Below, piece by piece: positions 1-8,230 of a stretch of DNA of 64,000 nucleotides. The stretch is from Cytobacillus suaedae. GTDB taxonomy: Bacteria; Bacillota; Bacilli; Bacillales; Bacillaceae_L. Both the position numbers and the translations under genes were made by a program. Positions within the stretch are counted from its first letter, which is position 1. Each line of letters begins with the position of its first letter. Where the stretch lies: positions 2,684,001-2,748,000 of the forward strand of contig CP063163.1 of assembly GCA_014960805.1 (NCBI GenBank), given 5' to 3'. The notes beneath the pieces were generated by a model. That model saw nothing but the letters and a program-made list of their open reading frames with translations, made no database searches and had not been told where the DNA came from.

Positions 1-1120
1 CCACACAATTTTCAATAGCTCGAACAATTCTAGCCGGGAAAATAGGTGTTCCTGTTTTTGAACCTTCTTCTTCGTTTTTGGTATCCCATTGTTGTTTTGC
101 ATTTACACAGGTCTGAATCCACTCATGGTTCGGAGAATGGTTAGCTAATTCATTAACCAGTAGTGTCAGTGTTTCCTTTGCATCACCAAGAACACCAATT
201 TCCACTGGGATTCCTTTTCCGATGTTCTCCTGGGCTAAGTCAATTTGGACGATTTTAGCCTCTGTTGGGACATATCCCTCAGGCCACCATGTATCGCCTA
301 CTAGAAGGACAACATCAGCCTGTTTAAATACTTCATCAGCATATGGGTTACCCCCTTGACCGATTCCACCTAAAAGATGATCTGTTGCATTTGCAAAATA
401 CGTTTTAGCACCTAAACTAACGAGGATTCCCGCTCCCCATTTAGCTGCTAAATCTTGAATTAGTTTCTCTGCCCCTTTGGCTCCGACACCCGCAAGAATC
501 ATAGGCTGACGCGCTGACGATAGGATGGATTGCACTTCTAGTAAATCATTAGCATTGACCTGAGGGGTACTCCTCACTAGTTTTGCCTCACTTTTAACCG
601 AAGCCTTTGTAGGAAATGAGAACATATCCTTTGGAATGGAAATATGAGTAACTGCCCCTTTGCTTAATGAAGTATGTACAGCTTTACACACAATATCTGT
701 AACTGCATCTGGATGTGAAAGTAGAGTAGTATAAGCAGCTACAGGTTTAATGAACTCTTGTTGGTCTATGTATTGCTTAAAATCTGTTCCAATCTTTTTA
801 GTGGGTGCTTGTCCCGTTATGGCTAATACAGGTGCTTTATCCATATGCGCATCTGCTAATCCGTTGAGTAAATTGCCAAGGCCTGGCCCCATAGTTGCTG
901 TGCATACTGCAAGATTTCCAGTTAGCTTAGCTTCTGCGGATGCCATCATTGCAGCTACCGATTCATGTTTAACAGCAATGAATTGAATCGTAGTTTGTTT
1001 GCCGATAGCATCCATGAATCCTAGGATCGCATCACCTACTACTCCGTAAATTCTTTTTACACCCCTATTTGCTAATTGTTCCAACAACACTTCTGCTACA
1101 TTTTTCATTGTCTGACTCAT
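1..1120 (-). CDS. ThDP-dependent pyruvate oxidase / acetolactate synthase-family enzyme (C-terminus off the left edge)
   Basis: 373 N-terminal residues are visible. The ATG at 1120 follows GGGTGAG at good spacing. Residues 1-165 form the pyrimidine-binding domain of ThDP enzymes: RIYGVVGD near residue 23, the activating Glu in KHES (residue 53), and a GPG motif after ATM. A central nucleotide-fold domain starts near residue 185 (GVGAKGA). Family members decarboxylate pyruvate and either oxidise it or condense it; the ThDP-binding domain that would help separate these lies outside the window. The wording of the N-terminus is closer to pyruvate oxidases than to anabolic acetolactate synthase, but that is inference. 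It appears monocistronic, with no gene close upstream on its strand. Confidence 0.85.
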   Translation of the reverse strand, partial: MSQTMKNVAEVLLEQLANRGVKRIYGVVGDAILGFMDAIGKQTTIQFIAVKHESVAAMMASAEAKLTGNLAVCTATMGPGLGNLLNGLADAHMDKAPVLAITGQAPTKKIGTDFKQYIDQQEFIKPVAAYTTLLSHPDAVTDIVCKAVHTSLSKGAVTHISIPKDMFSFPTKASVKSEAKLVRSTPQVNANDLLEVQSILSSARQPMILAGVGAKGAEKLIQDLAAKWGAGILVSLGAKTYFANATDHLLGGIGQGGNPYADEVFKQADVVLLVGDTWWPEGYVPTEAKIVQIDLAQENIGKGIPVEIGVLGDAKETLTLLVNELANHSPNHEWIQTCVNAKQQWDTKNEEEGSKTGTPIFPARIVRAIENCV

Positions 1121-1207
1121 TGATTCTCACCCTATCCCCTTTTCATTAAAACTTTATATGTTTAATGTCTCTTTTAATGAATAAGATATACGATGAATCA
1201 AAAATAA

Positions 1208-1231
1208 TAGGGAGTCATCATCGACTCCCTA
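1208..1231 (-). terminator. Hairpin terminator overlapping the stop of the PLA2-like gene
   Basis: Perfect stem TAGGGAGTC / GACTCCCTA with a 6-nt loop, followed on the minus strand by an AT-rich TTATTTTTG tract. It overlaps the stop codon of the gene at 1229-1498. Confidence 0.7.
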
Positions 1232-1498
1232 CCTACAATTAAACATGTATCTTAATTTCATAAAATCATAAAACAAACGTGCATCTCTTCCTTCTCTATT
1301 TCGTAAATGTTGTCTTGAGCGTAAACAATCTAGTAGTTCTTTATCACATCTACATGAAGGACCATACTTTTGATAGCATAGATCATGTTTTTGGCAGCAT
1401 GAATCAACACCGTTTAATGGCGCACCAGGACCATGACAGCCGGGTCCACACCATCTATATCCACGTAAGCATAGACCTTGTCTTCTTCTCCTATGCAT
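1229..1498 (-). CDS. Small phospholipase A2-like protein
   Basis: 89 residues. The ATG at 1498 follows AGGAGGG. The sequence has a calcium-loop-like WCGPGC / GPG segment (residues 17-26) and the catalytic CCxxHDxC signature as CCQKHDLC (34-41), with a further CRCDKEL segment that fits the downstream Cys/Asp helix of secreted PLA2s. The family hydrolyses the sn-2 ester of phospholipids using calcium and a His-Asp dyad; both residues are present. There is no signal peptide: the N-terminus is Arg-rich (MHRRRRQG), so export, if any, is not by a classical signal. It is shorter than typical secreted PLA2s. Activity is inferred from motifs only. Confidence 0.75.
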   Translation of the reverse strand: MHRRRRQGLCLRGYRWCGPGCHGPGAPLNGVDSCCQKHDLCYQKYGPSCRCDKELLDCLRSRQHLRNREGRDARLFYDFMKLRYMFNCR

Positions 1499-1590
1499 TT
1501 GATAACCCTCCTATACAACCGTGCTACTATTAATCTATGTTTATAAGTAGGAATTGGGAAGGGCTATAAAACTACAACATCCATATAAAA

Positions 1591-1992
1591 CTATTTTTGT
1601 CTTACTACAATTGCTTGTGTGATTTTATGATTTACACAATCACTTAAAACAGTACTATCTAACAGTCCCAAAGTAATGACAGCTTCAATTTTTTTCTGAT
1701 CAGGCTTCTTTACATATTCAATACAATCATTTAAGTTTAATGCTTCTAGTTTCTCAACTGTCTTCACATCATCATAGCTCTCACTATTGCGAATTTGTCG
1801 AGTTATTTTATATTCACCTAGCGTAATTTCACCTTTTTGATTCTCACCAACACTTTCATCAAAATACAAATTAATACGCTGCTTTAACTCCTTTAATTCT
1901 TTTTCAATTTTCTTGGCTTCTTCTGTAAGCTGGCAATACCTTTCTATCGACTCTTCAGATAGAATTGAACTACTAGAATTTATTTTACTCAA
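1591..1992 (-). CDS. Hypothetical coiled-coil protein
   Basis: 133 residues, TTG start at 1992 with GGGGTGG upstream. Residues 15-45 are rich in Glu/Lys heptads (EEAKKIEKELKELKQR), predicting a coiled coil. The C-terminal half has a repeated basic/hydrophobic pattern without cysteine motifs. I do not recognise the family. Small lysine/glutamate proteins of this kind occur in phage-derived gene sets, but nothing else here is phage-like, so I draw no functional conclusion. Confidence 0.65.
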   Translation of the reverse strand: MSKINSSSSILSEESIERYCQLTEEAKKIEKELKELKQRINLYFDESVGENQKGEITLGEYKITRQIRNSESYDDVKTVEKLEALNLNDCIEYVKKPDQKKIEAVITLGLLDSTVLSDCVNHKITQAIVVRQK

Positions 1993-2060
1993 CTAAAACC
2001 ACCCCATTACGTCATTTCTTCCATCTTATGAACCAGTAAGGGGAAATATACGTTCGCATT

Positions 2061-2088
2061 AAAAAAAAGCTGTTAATGATAAACAGCC
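2061..2088 (-). terminator. Terminator of the TetR/MFS unit
   Basis: Stem GCTGTT/AACAGC with a long T-run on the minus strand (A-run 2061-2068), directly after the tetR stop. Confidence 0.8.
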
Positions 2089-2089
2089 T

Positions 2090-2707
2090 TTAATCCTCTT
2101 TAATTTGTAGTACATTTTTTAAGTAAAATACCAATGCATCTACCTGGCCATCAATGTCTAACTCACTCGCCACAGTTAAATGGTGGTGTAAAACTAGACC
2201 ATCAAATACATTGGTCATAAAATTAACAATCGATTCTACTTTTTGAACAGGATGAAACTCTCCTCTTTTAACACCTTCACTTATTAAGTCGATTAGATTT
2301 TCACGCCAGAACTTTAATCTTTTATTAATATAATCAAACCGGTCCTCACTGTCACTTCGCCAGCTTATTACAGCAAACTCAAATTGGACAATGGCGAAAT
2401 TAGATGTAGGAATTACTCGATAACCGTTCACTATGTCCATTACTACCTTCCAAATCGATTCGGCGGTATCTATTAATTTTGCTAAATCACTTCTTCCAAT
2501 CTTATCATTTCGATCGATAATATCTCTAAACATTTCCTCAGTGCTTGAATAATATTGATATACCCCACCACGACTTAATCCACTTGCATCCACAATATCC
2601 TTCATCGTAGTCGGTTCAAATCCTTTTTTACAAAACACTTCAAAGGCTGCCTTCAAAATCTCTTTCTTACGTTCCTCTTTGTACTCCTCCGTCACTTTCG
2701 GAGACAT
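2090..2707 (-). CDS. TetR-family transcriptional repressor (YfiR-like)
   Basis: A TTG at 2725 is possible, but the ATG at 2707 is preferred: AGTAGGGAT lies about 6 nt upstream, and it gives the normal MSPKVTEEY-type N-terminus (205 aa). Residues ~10-60 are the TetR helix-turn-helix domain (ILKAAFEVFCKKGFEPTTM, then GLSRGGVYQYYSS recognition helix). The C-terminal ~140 residues are the ligand/dimerisation domain. The gene starts inside the 3' end of the MFS exporter (about 41 bp overlap), so the two are co-transcribed. Two operator-like palindromes upstream of the exporter indicate autoregulation of the whole unit. The pair resembles B. subtilis YfiR/YfiS; the inducing compound is unknown. Confidence 0.9.
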   Translation of the reverse strand: MSPKVTEEYKEERKKEILKAAFEVFCKKGFEPTTMKDIVDASGLSRGGVYQYYSSTEEMFRDIIDRNDKIGRSDLAKLIDTAESIWKVVMDIVNGYRVIPTSNFAIVQFEFAVISWRSDSEDRFDYINKRLKFWRENLIDLISEGVKRGEFHPVQKVESIVNFMTNVFDGLVLHHHLTVASELDIDGQVDALVFYLKNVLQIKED

Positions 2708-3947
2708 GACGATCCCTACTTTCAATTTGCTTCTTATATACTATAGTAATACATCCAAGTAGAAATAAGCTACACCCTGATATGATATAGGTCTCTACAA
2801 CCCCAATCAATTGCGACAACACACCGCCCAGTGTCATTCCTATAATCGTTGCAAGCGTAGTCAAACTACCTATTGTACCGAACACTCTTCCTGTTTTAGT
2901 AACAGGTGTTTGTGTTTGAACAGATATTTGAAACGGGATAGACGCTAATCCAAATGATGAACCTCCGATAAAACCAAGTATTGGAATAAGCCATATTAAA
3001 ATTGATTCATCAAAGGGTGCCAATACGGATATCAATGCAAATATTAGGCCAACCCCCATGCCTCCTATCGAAGTTGTTACGATAACTGAAGGCAACTTTA
3101 CCTTTGTAATGACGATGGATGAGACAATCATCCCAAGACCACTTGCGGCCATTGTAAAACCAGTAACCTGTGTTGGATCCGTAAACATTTCTCTAAGAAG
3201 TACCACTATTTGAGTATCAGCCATTTGTAAAACCAGCATCGTTAAACTAAACAAAAACAAGCTTAATAATAAAGATGGAATTGTTTTAAGAAATAAGTAA
3301 CCCTCTTTAATCGACCCTGCCATAGACTCTTTTGTCTCGAGACCCTTATTCTGCTCTTTTAGCTGATGAACCGTTTTAGGTACTCCGTATAAAAGTATAG
3401 CTGATAGTATGAATGAAATGGCATCCAGGTAAAAAGCCCACTGAATTCCTACAGATGCTACCAAAACTCCGCTAAGCGTTGGTCCAAGAATTTTGGCACT
3501 ATTGTCGATAATGCTACTAATGCCCATTGCCTGCTGGATTTGTTCATTTGGAACAATCTCTTTCAATTTTCCATTCTTAGCAGGCATAAACAATGCTACA
3601 AAACAGCTTTTTAAAAAGACAAGAAGATACACCTGCCATAAGGTTGAAGAAAAGGCCACTCCCACAACTAGTACCGCACATACAACGTCAGAAATGATCA
3701 TGATCTTTTTCCGGTCGTATTTATCCCCTAGAATTCCTGCAAAAGGCCCTAAAACGATCATTGGTCCTACGAAACAAAGCATTAAAAATGACACGGCCAT
3801 TGGTGAAGCATTCCATTTTACGGCTACTAAAGTTAGTACGGCTAAGATATCTAACCAATCACCTAAAGCTGATACCGTTTGAGAAGCAATTAAACTTAAA
3901 TAAGCTTTATTTTTCCAAAGACTTTGGGACGGTTGATCTACTGTCAT
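2667..3947 (-). CDS. MFS efflux transporter, first gene of the TetR-controlled unit (YfiS-like)
   Basis: 426 residues, ATG at 3947 after AGGGGAG. About 12 hydrophobic segments; the MFS loop 2-3 signature is present as GDKYDRKK (~residues 83-90). The closest architecture is the MFS_3/enterobactin-exporter type of drug or metabolite exporter. Its 3' end overlaps the start of the TetR gene, and its promoter (TTGAAA-N17-TATAAT) is occupied by a palindromic operator. Export of a toxic compound sensed by the neighbouring repressor is the likely role; the substrate cannot be told from sequence. Confidence 0.9.
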   Translation of the reverse strand: MTVDQPSQSLWKNKAYLSLIASQTVSALGDWLDILAVLTLVAVKWNASPMAVSFLMLCFVGPMIVLGPFAGILGDKYDRKKIMIISDVVCAVLVVGVAFSSTLWQVYLLVFLKSCFVALFMPAKNGKLKEIVPNEQIQQAMGISSIIDNSAKILGPTLSGVLVASVGIQWAFYLDAISFILSAILLYGVPKTVHQLKEQNKGLETKESMAGSIKEGYLFLKTIPSLLLSLFLFSLTMLVLQMADTQIVVLLREMFTDPTQVTGFTMAASGLGMIVSSIVITKVKLPSVIVTTSIGGMGVGLIFALISVLAPFDESILIWLIPILGFIGGSSFGLASIPFQISVQTQTPVTKTGRVFGTIGSLTTLATIIGMTLGGVLSQLIGVVETYIISGCSLFLLGCITIVYKKQIESRDRHVSESDGGVQRGT

Positions 3948-3969
3948 AAATATCTCCCCTTACATTTAA

Positions 3970-3985
3970 CCGACACTCATGTCGG
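3970..3985. promoter_or_regulatory. TetR operator 2
   Basis: Near-identical palindrome CCGACACTCATGTCGG downstream of the -10. Its centre is 31 bp from operator 1, about three helical turns, so two dimers could bind the same face. Confidence 0.75.
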
Positions 3986-3993
3986 TTTTTATC

Positions 3994-4022
3994 ATTATAA
4001 CTGACACGCGTGTCAGTTTCAA
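3994..4022 (-). promoter_or_regulatory. Sigma-A promoter of the MFS/tetR unit
   Basis: On the minus strand, TTGAAA (4022-4017), a 17-bp spacer and TATAAT (3999-3994), about 50 bp before the exporter ATG. The spacer contains almost exactly one complete operator palindrome. Confidence 0.85.
4001..4016. promoter_or_regulatory. TetR operator 1
   Basis: Perfect 16-bp palindrome CTGACACGCGTGTCAG filling the -35/-10 spacer; occupancy would block RNA polymerase. Confidence 0.8.
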
Positions 4023-4029
4023 GCCCAAA

Positions 4030-4059
4030 AATAAAAAAAGCCTGAGAATGTTCTCAGAC
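4030..4059 (-). terminator. Terminator after the 175-aa gene
   Basis: CTGAGA/TCTCAG stem followed on the minus strand by a run of seven T (A-run 4033-4039). Confidence 0.75.
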
Positions 4060-4068
4060 CTTCACGTT

Positions 4069-4596
4069 CTATTCATTTGTTTTCCATTCAATTTCTTCAT
4101 TTCCCTCCAGAGACTTAATGGTTTTCAGGTGTTTAGTTTCGCCAAGAATTCTGTAGTTATCAAGATAATGTTGGTCAACTTCAAACTGGATACTTTTTGT
4201 AACTAATAAATCTGGCTTTACTTCGTTTGTATAGAGAACCTTGATTTCATATTCCCTAACCTGTCTTCGTGCATCATCATCTCTTTTCAATTTTAAGCCT
4301 GAAAAATCTTCTAATACTGCGTTAATAATTTGTTTATCTTCAACCGTTACCCATGCTATCCTCTCAGGAAAATATTCATCTTCATTAGAGACATCATAGA
4401 TTTGAATGGTCATATTTTCAATGATTGTATCTTCATGTAGGTTTTTAGCAACGTGCTTCTCGAAGGAAGAGTATTTATCCCACTCAAATATTAGAAAAGT
4501 TCCAACGATTAGAAAGGTAATAATAAATAGGGCCTTTCTCTTTTTAAAAAAATGAAGCAAATCCGTAAGTATCCAGATATCATTATTAACCTTCAT
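4069..4596 (-). CDS. Hypothetical single-span membrane protein
   Basis: 175 residues, ATG at 4596 with AAGGAGAGG upstream. One transmembrane helix near residues 18-38 (ALFIITFLIVGTFLIF); the remainder (~40-175) is a hydrophilic, probably extracytoplasmic domain rich in Glu/Asp with no cysteine or recognisable catalytic motif. It sits 52 bp after a small membrane-protein gene on the same strand, so the two may be co-transcribed. Function not recognised. Confidence 0.7.
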   Translation of the reverse strand: MKVNNDIWILTDLLHFFKKRKALFIITFLIVGTFLIFEWDKYSSFEKHVAKNLHEDTIIENMTIQIYDVSNEDEYFPERIAWVTVEDKQIINAVLEDFSGLKLKRDDDARRQVREYEIKVLYTNEVKPDLLVTKSIQFEVDQHYLDNYRILGETKHLKTIKSLEGNEEIEWKTNE

Positions 4597-4648
4597 TTTA
4601 TCCTCTCCTTACTATTTCCCTTCTACAACTTTCCTTCGCTTATCCATC

Positions 4649-4837
4649 TTAAGATTCAAAACTTCCGATGATTGATACAATGGTAAGTAAAATAACAAAA
4701 AGGATGTAAACAAATAATCTATTAATCTCTTGCAATCCTTCATAATTAGTCAATACCCATGCGGTTAGGCCAAAGGTCATTAAATAACAAAACACATTTG
4801 GTATAATCCAGACTATCCTTAGTATGTATCGTTTCAC
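4649..4837 (-). CDS. Small membrane protein
   Basis: 62 residues with a GTG start at 4837 and AAAGGAG 8 nt upstream. Two hydrophobic segments (about 7-30 and 40-58) joined by a short loop. Upstream of the 175-aa membrane protein on the same strand. No family recognised. Confidence 0.6.
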   Translation of the reverse strand: MKRYILRIVWIIPNVFCYLMTFGLTAWVLTNYEGLQEINRLFVYILFVILLTIVSIIGSFES

Positions 4838-4910
4838 AACATCACTCCTTTATCCGCCAAAGTCCCATTACTAATTCTTTAGCATATTTTTTTGTTAGAG
4901 GTCCATTTAT

Positions 4911-4948
4911 AAGAAAACGAGCAGCCCCATAGAAGGTTCTACTCGTTT
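4911..4948 (-). terminator. Terminator of the second MFS gene
   Basis: AAACGAG / CTCGTTT stem followed by TTCTT on the minus strand, 25 bp after the stop at 4973. Confidence 0.65.
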
Positions 4949-4972
4949 CACACAGATTCAAAGCTTATAAGA

Positions 4973-6199
4973 CTAGCCTTCTACTTCTCTTCCTTTAAGA
5001 GTAACAGGCTGCCTTTGTATTGCAAAGTAAAGTAGAACTGCAGCTACAATAAACAAGCCACTTGTTACAAAGAACACGGAAGATATCCCCATAAATCCAG
5101 CTAAGATTCCTCCCATTGCGGGTCCTATTACATTTCCAAAGAACCTAAAGCTAGCATTATACCCTAACACTTCTCCTTGAATAGAAAGTGGTGCAACCTG
5201 GCGGATATACGCTGTTCTACACGGTATTAAGCCTCCTATTACCGTTCCTAAAATAAACCTTAAAAGAACTAACTGCCAGATATCCGTGACAAAGGCTTGT
5301 GGTAAGTAAATGAGTGCAGACAATAGTAATAAAAGCATCATTACTTTCTCATAGCCGATCCGGTCTCCAATTTTACCCCACTGTCTAGTGAAAAATAAGT
5401 TTCCTAGACCAGTAGCAGAAAATGCAATACCGGATAACAACGCAATATTTGTAGCTACGCCTTCCAACTCACCTACATATAAAGCTAACAATGGCTGAAT
5501 CGCAAAATTAGCTATTTGAATAATTGAAGAAATTAACATAATCATTAATAGCATAGGTGTTGTAAAGATATAGCGTAGTACTTCTTTGCCTGTGTATTTT
5601 TTTTCTTTGGCTTCCTTTGCATTTTTGATCTCTTTTACACCAAAAACGACTAATGTTGCAGCAATTCCTGTCGTAACTGCAGTTAAAAGAAATGTGTATT
5701 GAAATCCAACTGAATCCGCCAGCAAACCACCAATTAATGGGCCAAATAAACCTCCTGATACATTACCTGTCTGCAATGTACCTAACACTTTACCTGCGAT
5801 GTGCCTAGGAGTCTGAGTTGAAATCAATGCTTGAGACATCGAAATGAAGCCTGCAAACAAACCCATAAATAAGCGTAGAATTAACAGCCAAAATACAGAT
5901 GACACAAATCCCATTAATAACACACATAGCGATAATCCAAATCCTAAGATGATGAGGACCTTTTTCCGACCATATTTATCACCAATTCGGCCCCAAATTG
6001 GCGAGAAAATAAATGCAGTAACAAATGTAACGCCAAACACTAGACCTGACCATCTCTGTACATACTCACTTGAAAAGTCTCCAAAGGTTTCAATATACAG
6101 GGACAAGAAAGGTAGAATCATAGTTAAACTACCAGCAATGAAAAAATTCGCTGTCCACATGATGACTAAATTTCGTTTTGAATAATCGATGAGGTACAC
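4973..6199 (-). CDS. MFS multidrug-type exporter (DHA1/MdtG-like)
   Basis: About 408 residues with twelve transmembrane segments and the loop 2-3 motif GDKYGRKKV near residues 72-80; a second GDRIGYEK copy follows at the N/C pseudo-repeat. This is typical of the TetA/NorA/MdtG branch exporting drugs by proton antiport. The start is unclear. The open frame reaches a GTG at 6199, but that codon overlaps the only good Shine-Dalgarno (AGAAGG, 6204-6199). The codon with ideal spacing is an ATC at 6190-6188, and the first ATG is 13 codons in. Monocistronic between two terminators. Confidence 0.88.
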   Translation of the reverse strand: MYLIDYSKRNLVIMWTANFFIAGSLTMILPFLSLYIETFGDFSSEYVQRWSGLVFGVTFVTAFIFSPIWGRIGDKYGRKKVLIILGFGLSLCVLLMGFVSSVFWLLILRLFMGLFAGFISMSQALISTQTPRHIAGKVLGTLQTGNVSGGLFGPLIGGLLADSVGFQYTFLLTAVTTGIAATLVVFGVKEIKNAKEAKEKKYTGKEVLRYIFTTPMLLMIMLISSIIQIANFAIQPLLALYVGELEGVATNIALLSGIAFSATGLGNLFFTRQWGKIGDRIGYEKVMMLLLLLSALIYLPQAFVTDIWQLVLLRFILGTVIGGLIPCRTAYIRQVAPLSIQGEVLGYNASFRFFGNVIGPAMGGILAGFMGISSVFFVTSGLFIVAAVLLYFAIQRQPVTLKGREVEG

Positions 6200-6274
6200 C
6201 TTCTTTTGATATTTCGTTTTCCTAAATATTTATCATTATACCGAAATATTCAAAAATTTCAAAGGTTAAATTTC

Positions 6275-6306
6275 AGAAAAAAACCTAGACAAACAGAGTC
6301 TAGGTT
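6275..6306 (-). terminator. Terminator of yojN-yojO
   Basis: AACCTAGAC/GTCTAGGTT perfect stem with a 7-nt loop and a T-run, immediately after the yojO stop. Confidence 0.85.
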
Positions 6307-8223
6307 CTAAATGCTCTTTAATAAAAGCTTTTTCAAAAGCGGAAACAATACATCAGGAAGCTCATTTATATTTGGTACAACAATACTAAACTTCCCATAA
6401 ATATTTTGAATCGTTTTTTGTTGACCTTCGTCTATCTCACCATTGGCGAGGAAAATATTAATGACTTCTATTCCACGTTTTCTTGCTTCAACTACTGCTT
6501 CATGCGTGTCTACAATTCCATTTTGCTCGTAACCAAAAGCAGCTGGTTCTCCATCAGAAAAGACTAATAAAAACTTTTGCTTCTCGTTTCTTAGGAGCAA
6601 TTTTTTAGAAATAACTCTTATCGAGTAACCATCACGATTATCTTCCTCTGGTTGAAGCTGCATAATCTCTGGTCCACTAGATGGTTTTAGGGACGTTTGA
6701 TAATCAATCGCATGATAGAAATAATTGGGCTGTTTCGTTGCAGTCGCATCATTGGTATCTTCCCAGAAGCCTACAACTTGGTGTGGGACAGATACTCCTT
6801 TTAGCGCTTCATGAAATAAGGTTATTCCAAGCTTTGTTTCTTCCATTTTGTCATACATGGATGCAGAACAATCCACTAATAGTGAAAACACGGCATCAAT
6901 TTGTGGTGATATCTGGTCTTTTTTATAAAATAATCTTGGATTATCATCTGTTAACATTCGAATTAGCTTTTTATTCAATCTTCCAAAATGGAGGTCACCA
7001 CGTGGGAGATTTTTTTTGTGCTCCAATGTTTTTTGGATCATTTGCTTTAATTTTTTCTGATAAGATGAAATGATAGCCTTTTGATTTTCGTATTGAGTAA
7101 TTTCTTCGATGTTTGGCTTTGTTGGATCCTTTTTAACCGTATAGGCAAACTTATTTTCTTTCCCATACTCTCCTGAGGATTGACCATCCTTCGTCTCACG
7201 ATTCCCCTCAAGTGCTTCTAGTTTTGAGTAGTCATTTCGAGTAGTTTTTTGTGCAGAGCCTTGAACCATACCTAGAGCTTGATCACCCGTGTCTCCTTCT
7301 CGCACTCCTTCACCCAATAAGTTGGTTTGACTTCCTTGCTCTAAATCAAATTGAAGAAAGCTTTTTGTCGTAGTTTCCGTTTCTTGATGCCAAGTTGGGA
7401 GTTTTTCTTCATGTATATCTTCATCTCCCTCCTTCACATCTTCTAAAATATCATTGTTTTTTAACTTGTCTTTTCGTTTTAACTCATCAAAAGTTAATCC
7501 AGACTCGACTAAATCATACTCAAGCTCAGGTAAATGAAAATACATATTCAGCATATCTTCTGTAAGTACTTCATCAAGGGTATCGATTAGATTTAAACAA
7601 AGTCGGGTAACCTCTTTTGTTGTATTGACCTCAAAAAACTTTGTCACTTCATTCCTAACAAAAGGAAGTACAAGGTCAATGTCTTGATTAATAGGTGGAA
7701 TATCTTCAAGAGGTGAATCTGAAGTAAGCAATAGAAAGACCGCATTAAATAGCGAATCTGTATACACGGCCTTTTGTATGTTTACATTCAACTGGTCCCT
7801 AAAATATTTCCGGTATATGTCTCTTCTAATTTGAAAAGTACGCTTTGTTCCCGGTCGTTCTCGTTTACAGATTTCTTCTAGTCGCAAGTCCTCACAAACC
7901 ATGAATAGTTGTTTTGCAAAGCTTTGAATTTCATAATTTTTAATCTTTGATATATATCTATTTATTTCTGAAAAATCGGAGTGATTTTTACTCCCAATAC
8001 TGCGTAAATAAATATCACTTTTAAGTCCATTTACCATGTCATGATAGGGCCGATTATCCCAAAAATGACTGATAAACAACTTGTTTTGTATAGGATCGAA
8101 ATAGGATTTGAAAGCATATTCAACCTCTAAATCCTCTACCTTTGAAAGAGTGACTGCCAAATCGGATAACTGCATAAATAGAAACGAGTCTATTTTTTTA
8201 TCGTTAAATTGAATAAACTTCAT
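6307..8223 (-). CDS. yojO: VWA-domain partner of a MoxR AAA+ ATPase (YojO/NorD-like)
   Basis: 638 residues, ATG at 8223 preceded by GGGTGAG. The N-terminal ~250 residues are an alpha-helical region; residues ~260-390 are acidic and low in complexity. The C-terminal ~200 residues are a von Willebrand A domain with a metal-binding DxSxS motif (VDCSASM) and later FSDGEP. MoxR/VWA pairs act as chaperone-like machines that insert metals or remodel complexes (CbbQO, NorQD families). Only 7 bp separate it from the ATPase gene, so they form one unit. Length and order match the B. subtilis yojN-yojO pair. The client protein is unknown. Confidence 0.88.
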   Translation of the reverse strand: MKFIQFNDKKIDSFLFMQLSDLAVTLSKVEDLEVEYAFKSYFDPIQNKLFISHFWDNRPYHDMVNGLKSDIYLRSIGSKNHSDFSEINRYISKIKNYEIQSFAKQLFMVCEDLRLEEICKRERPGTKRTFQIRRDIYRKYFRDQLNVNIQKAVYTDSLFNAVFLLLTSDSPLEDIPPINQDIDLVLPFVRNEVTKFFEVNTTKEVTRLCLNLIDTLDEVLTEDMLNMYFHLPELEYDLVESGLTFDELKRKDKLKNNDILEDVKEGDEDIHEEKLPTWHQETETTTKSFLQFDLEQGSQTNLLGEGVREGDTGDQALGMVQGSAQKTTRNDYSKLEALEGNRETKDGQSSGEYGKENKFAYTVKKDPTKPNIEEITQYENQKAIISSYQKKLKQMIQKTLEHKKNLPRGDLHFGRLNKKLIRMLTDDNPRLFYKKDQISPQIDAVFSLLVDCSASMYDKMEETKLGITLFHEALKGVSVPHQVVGFWEDTNDATATKQPNYFYHAIDYQTSLKPSSGPEIMQLQPEEDNRDGYSIRVISKKLLLRNEKQKFLLVFSDGEPAAFGYEQNGIVDTHEAVVEARKRGIEVINIFLANGEIDEGQQKTIQNIYGKFSIVVPNINELPDVLFPLLKKLLLKSI

Positions 8224-8230
8224 ACGTTTC

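Noticed and set aside
1279-1533. 84-codon plus-strand frame opposite the PLA2-like gene
   Set aside because: Antisense shadow; the minus-strand gene has the catalytic motif, ribosome-binding site and terminator.
1591-1992. Prophage remnant
   Set aside because: One small coiled-coil gene with phage-like composition is not enough; no integrase, structural or att-like sequences are near.
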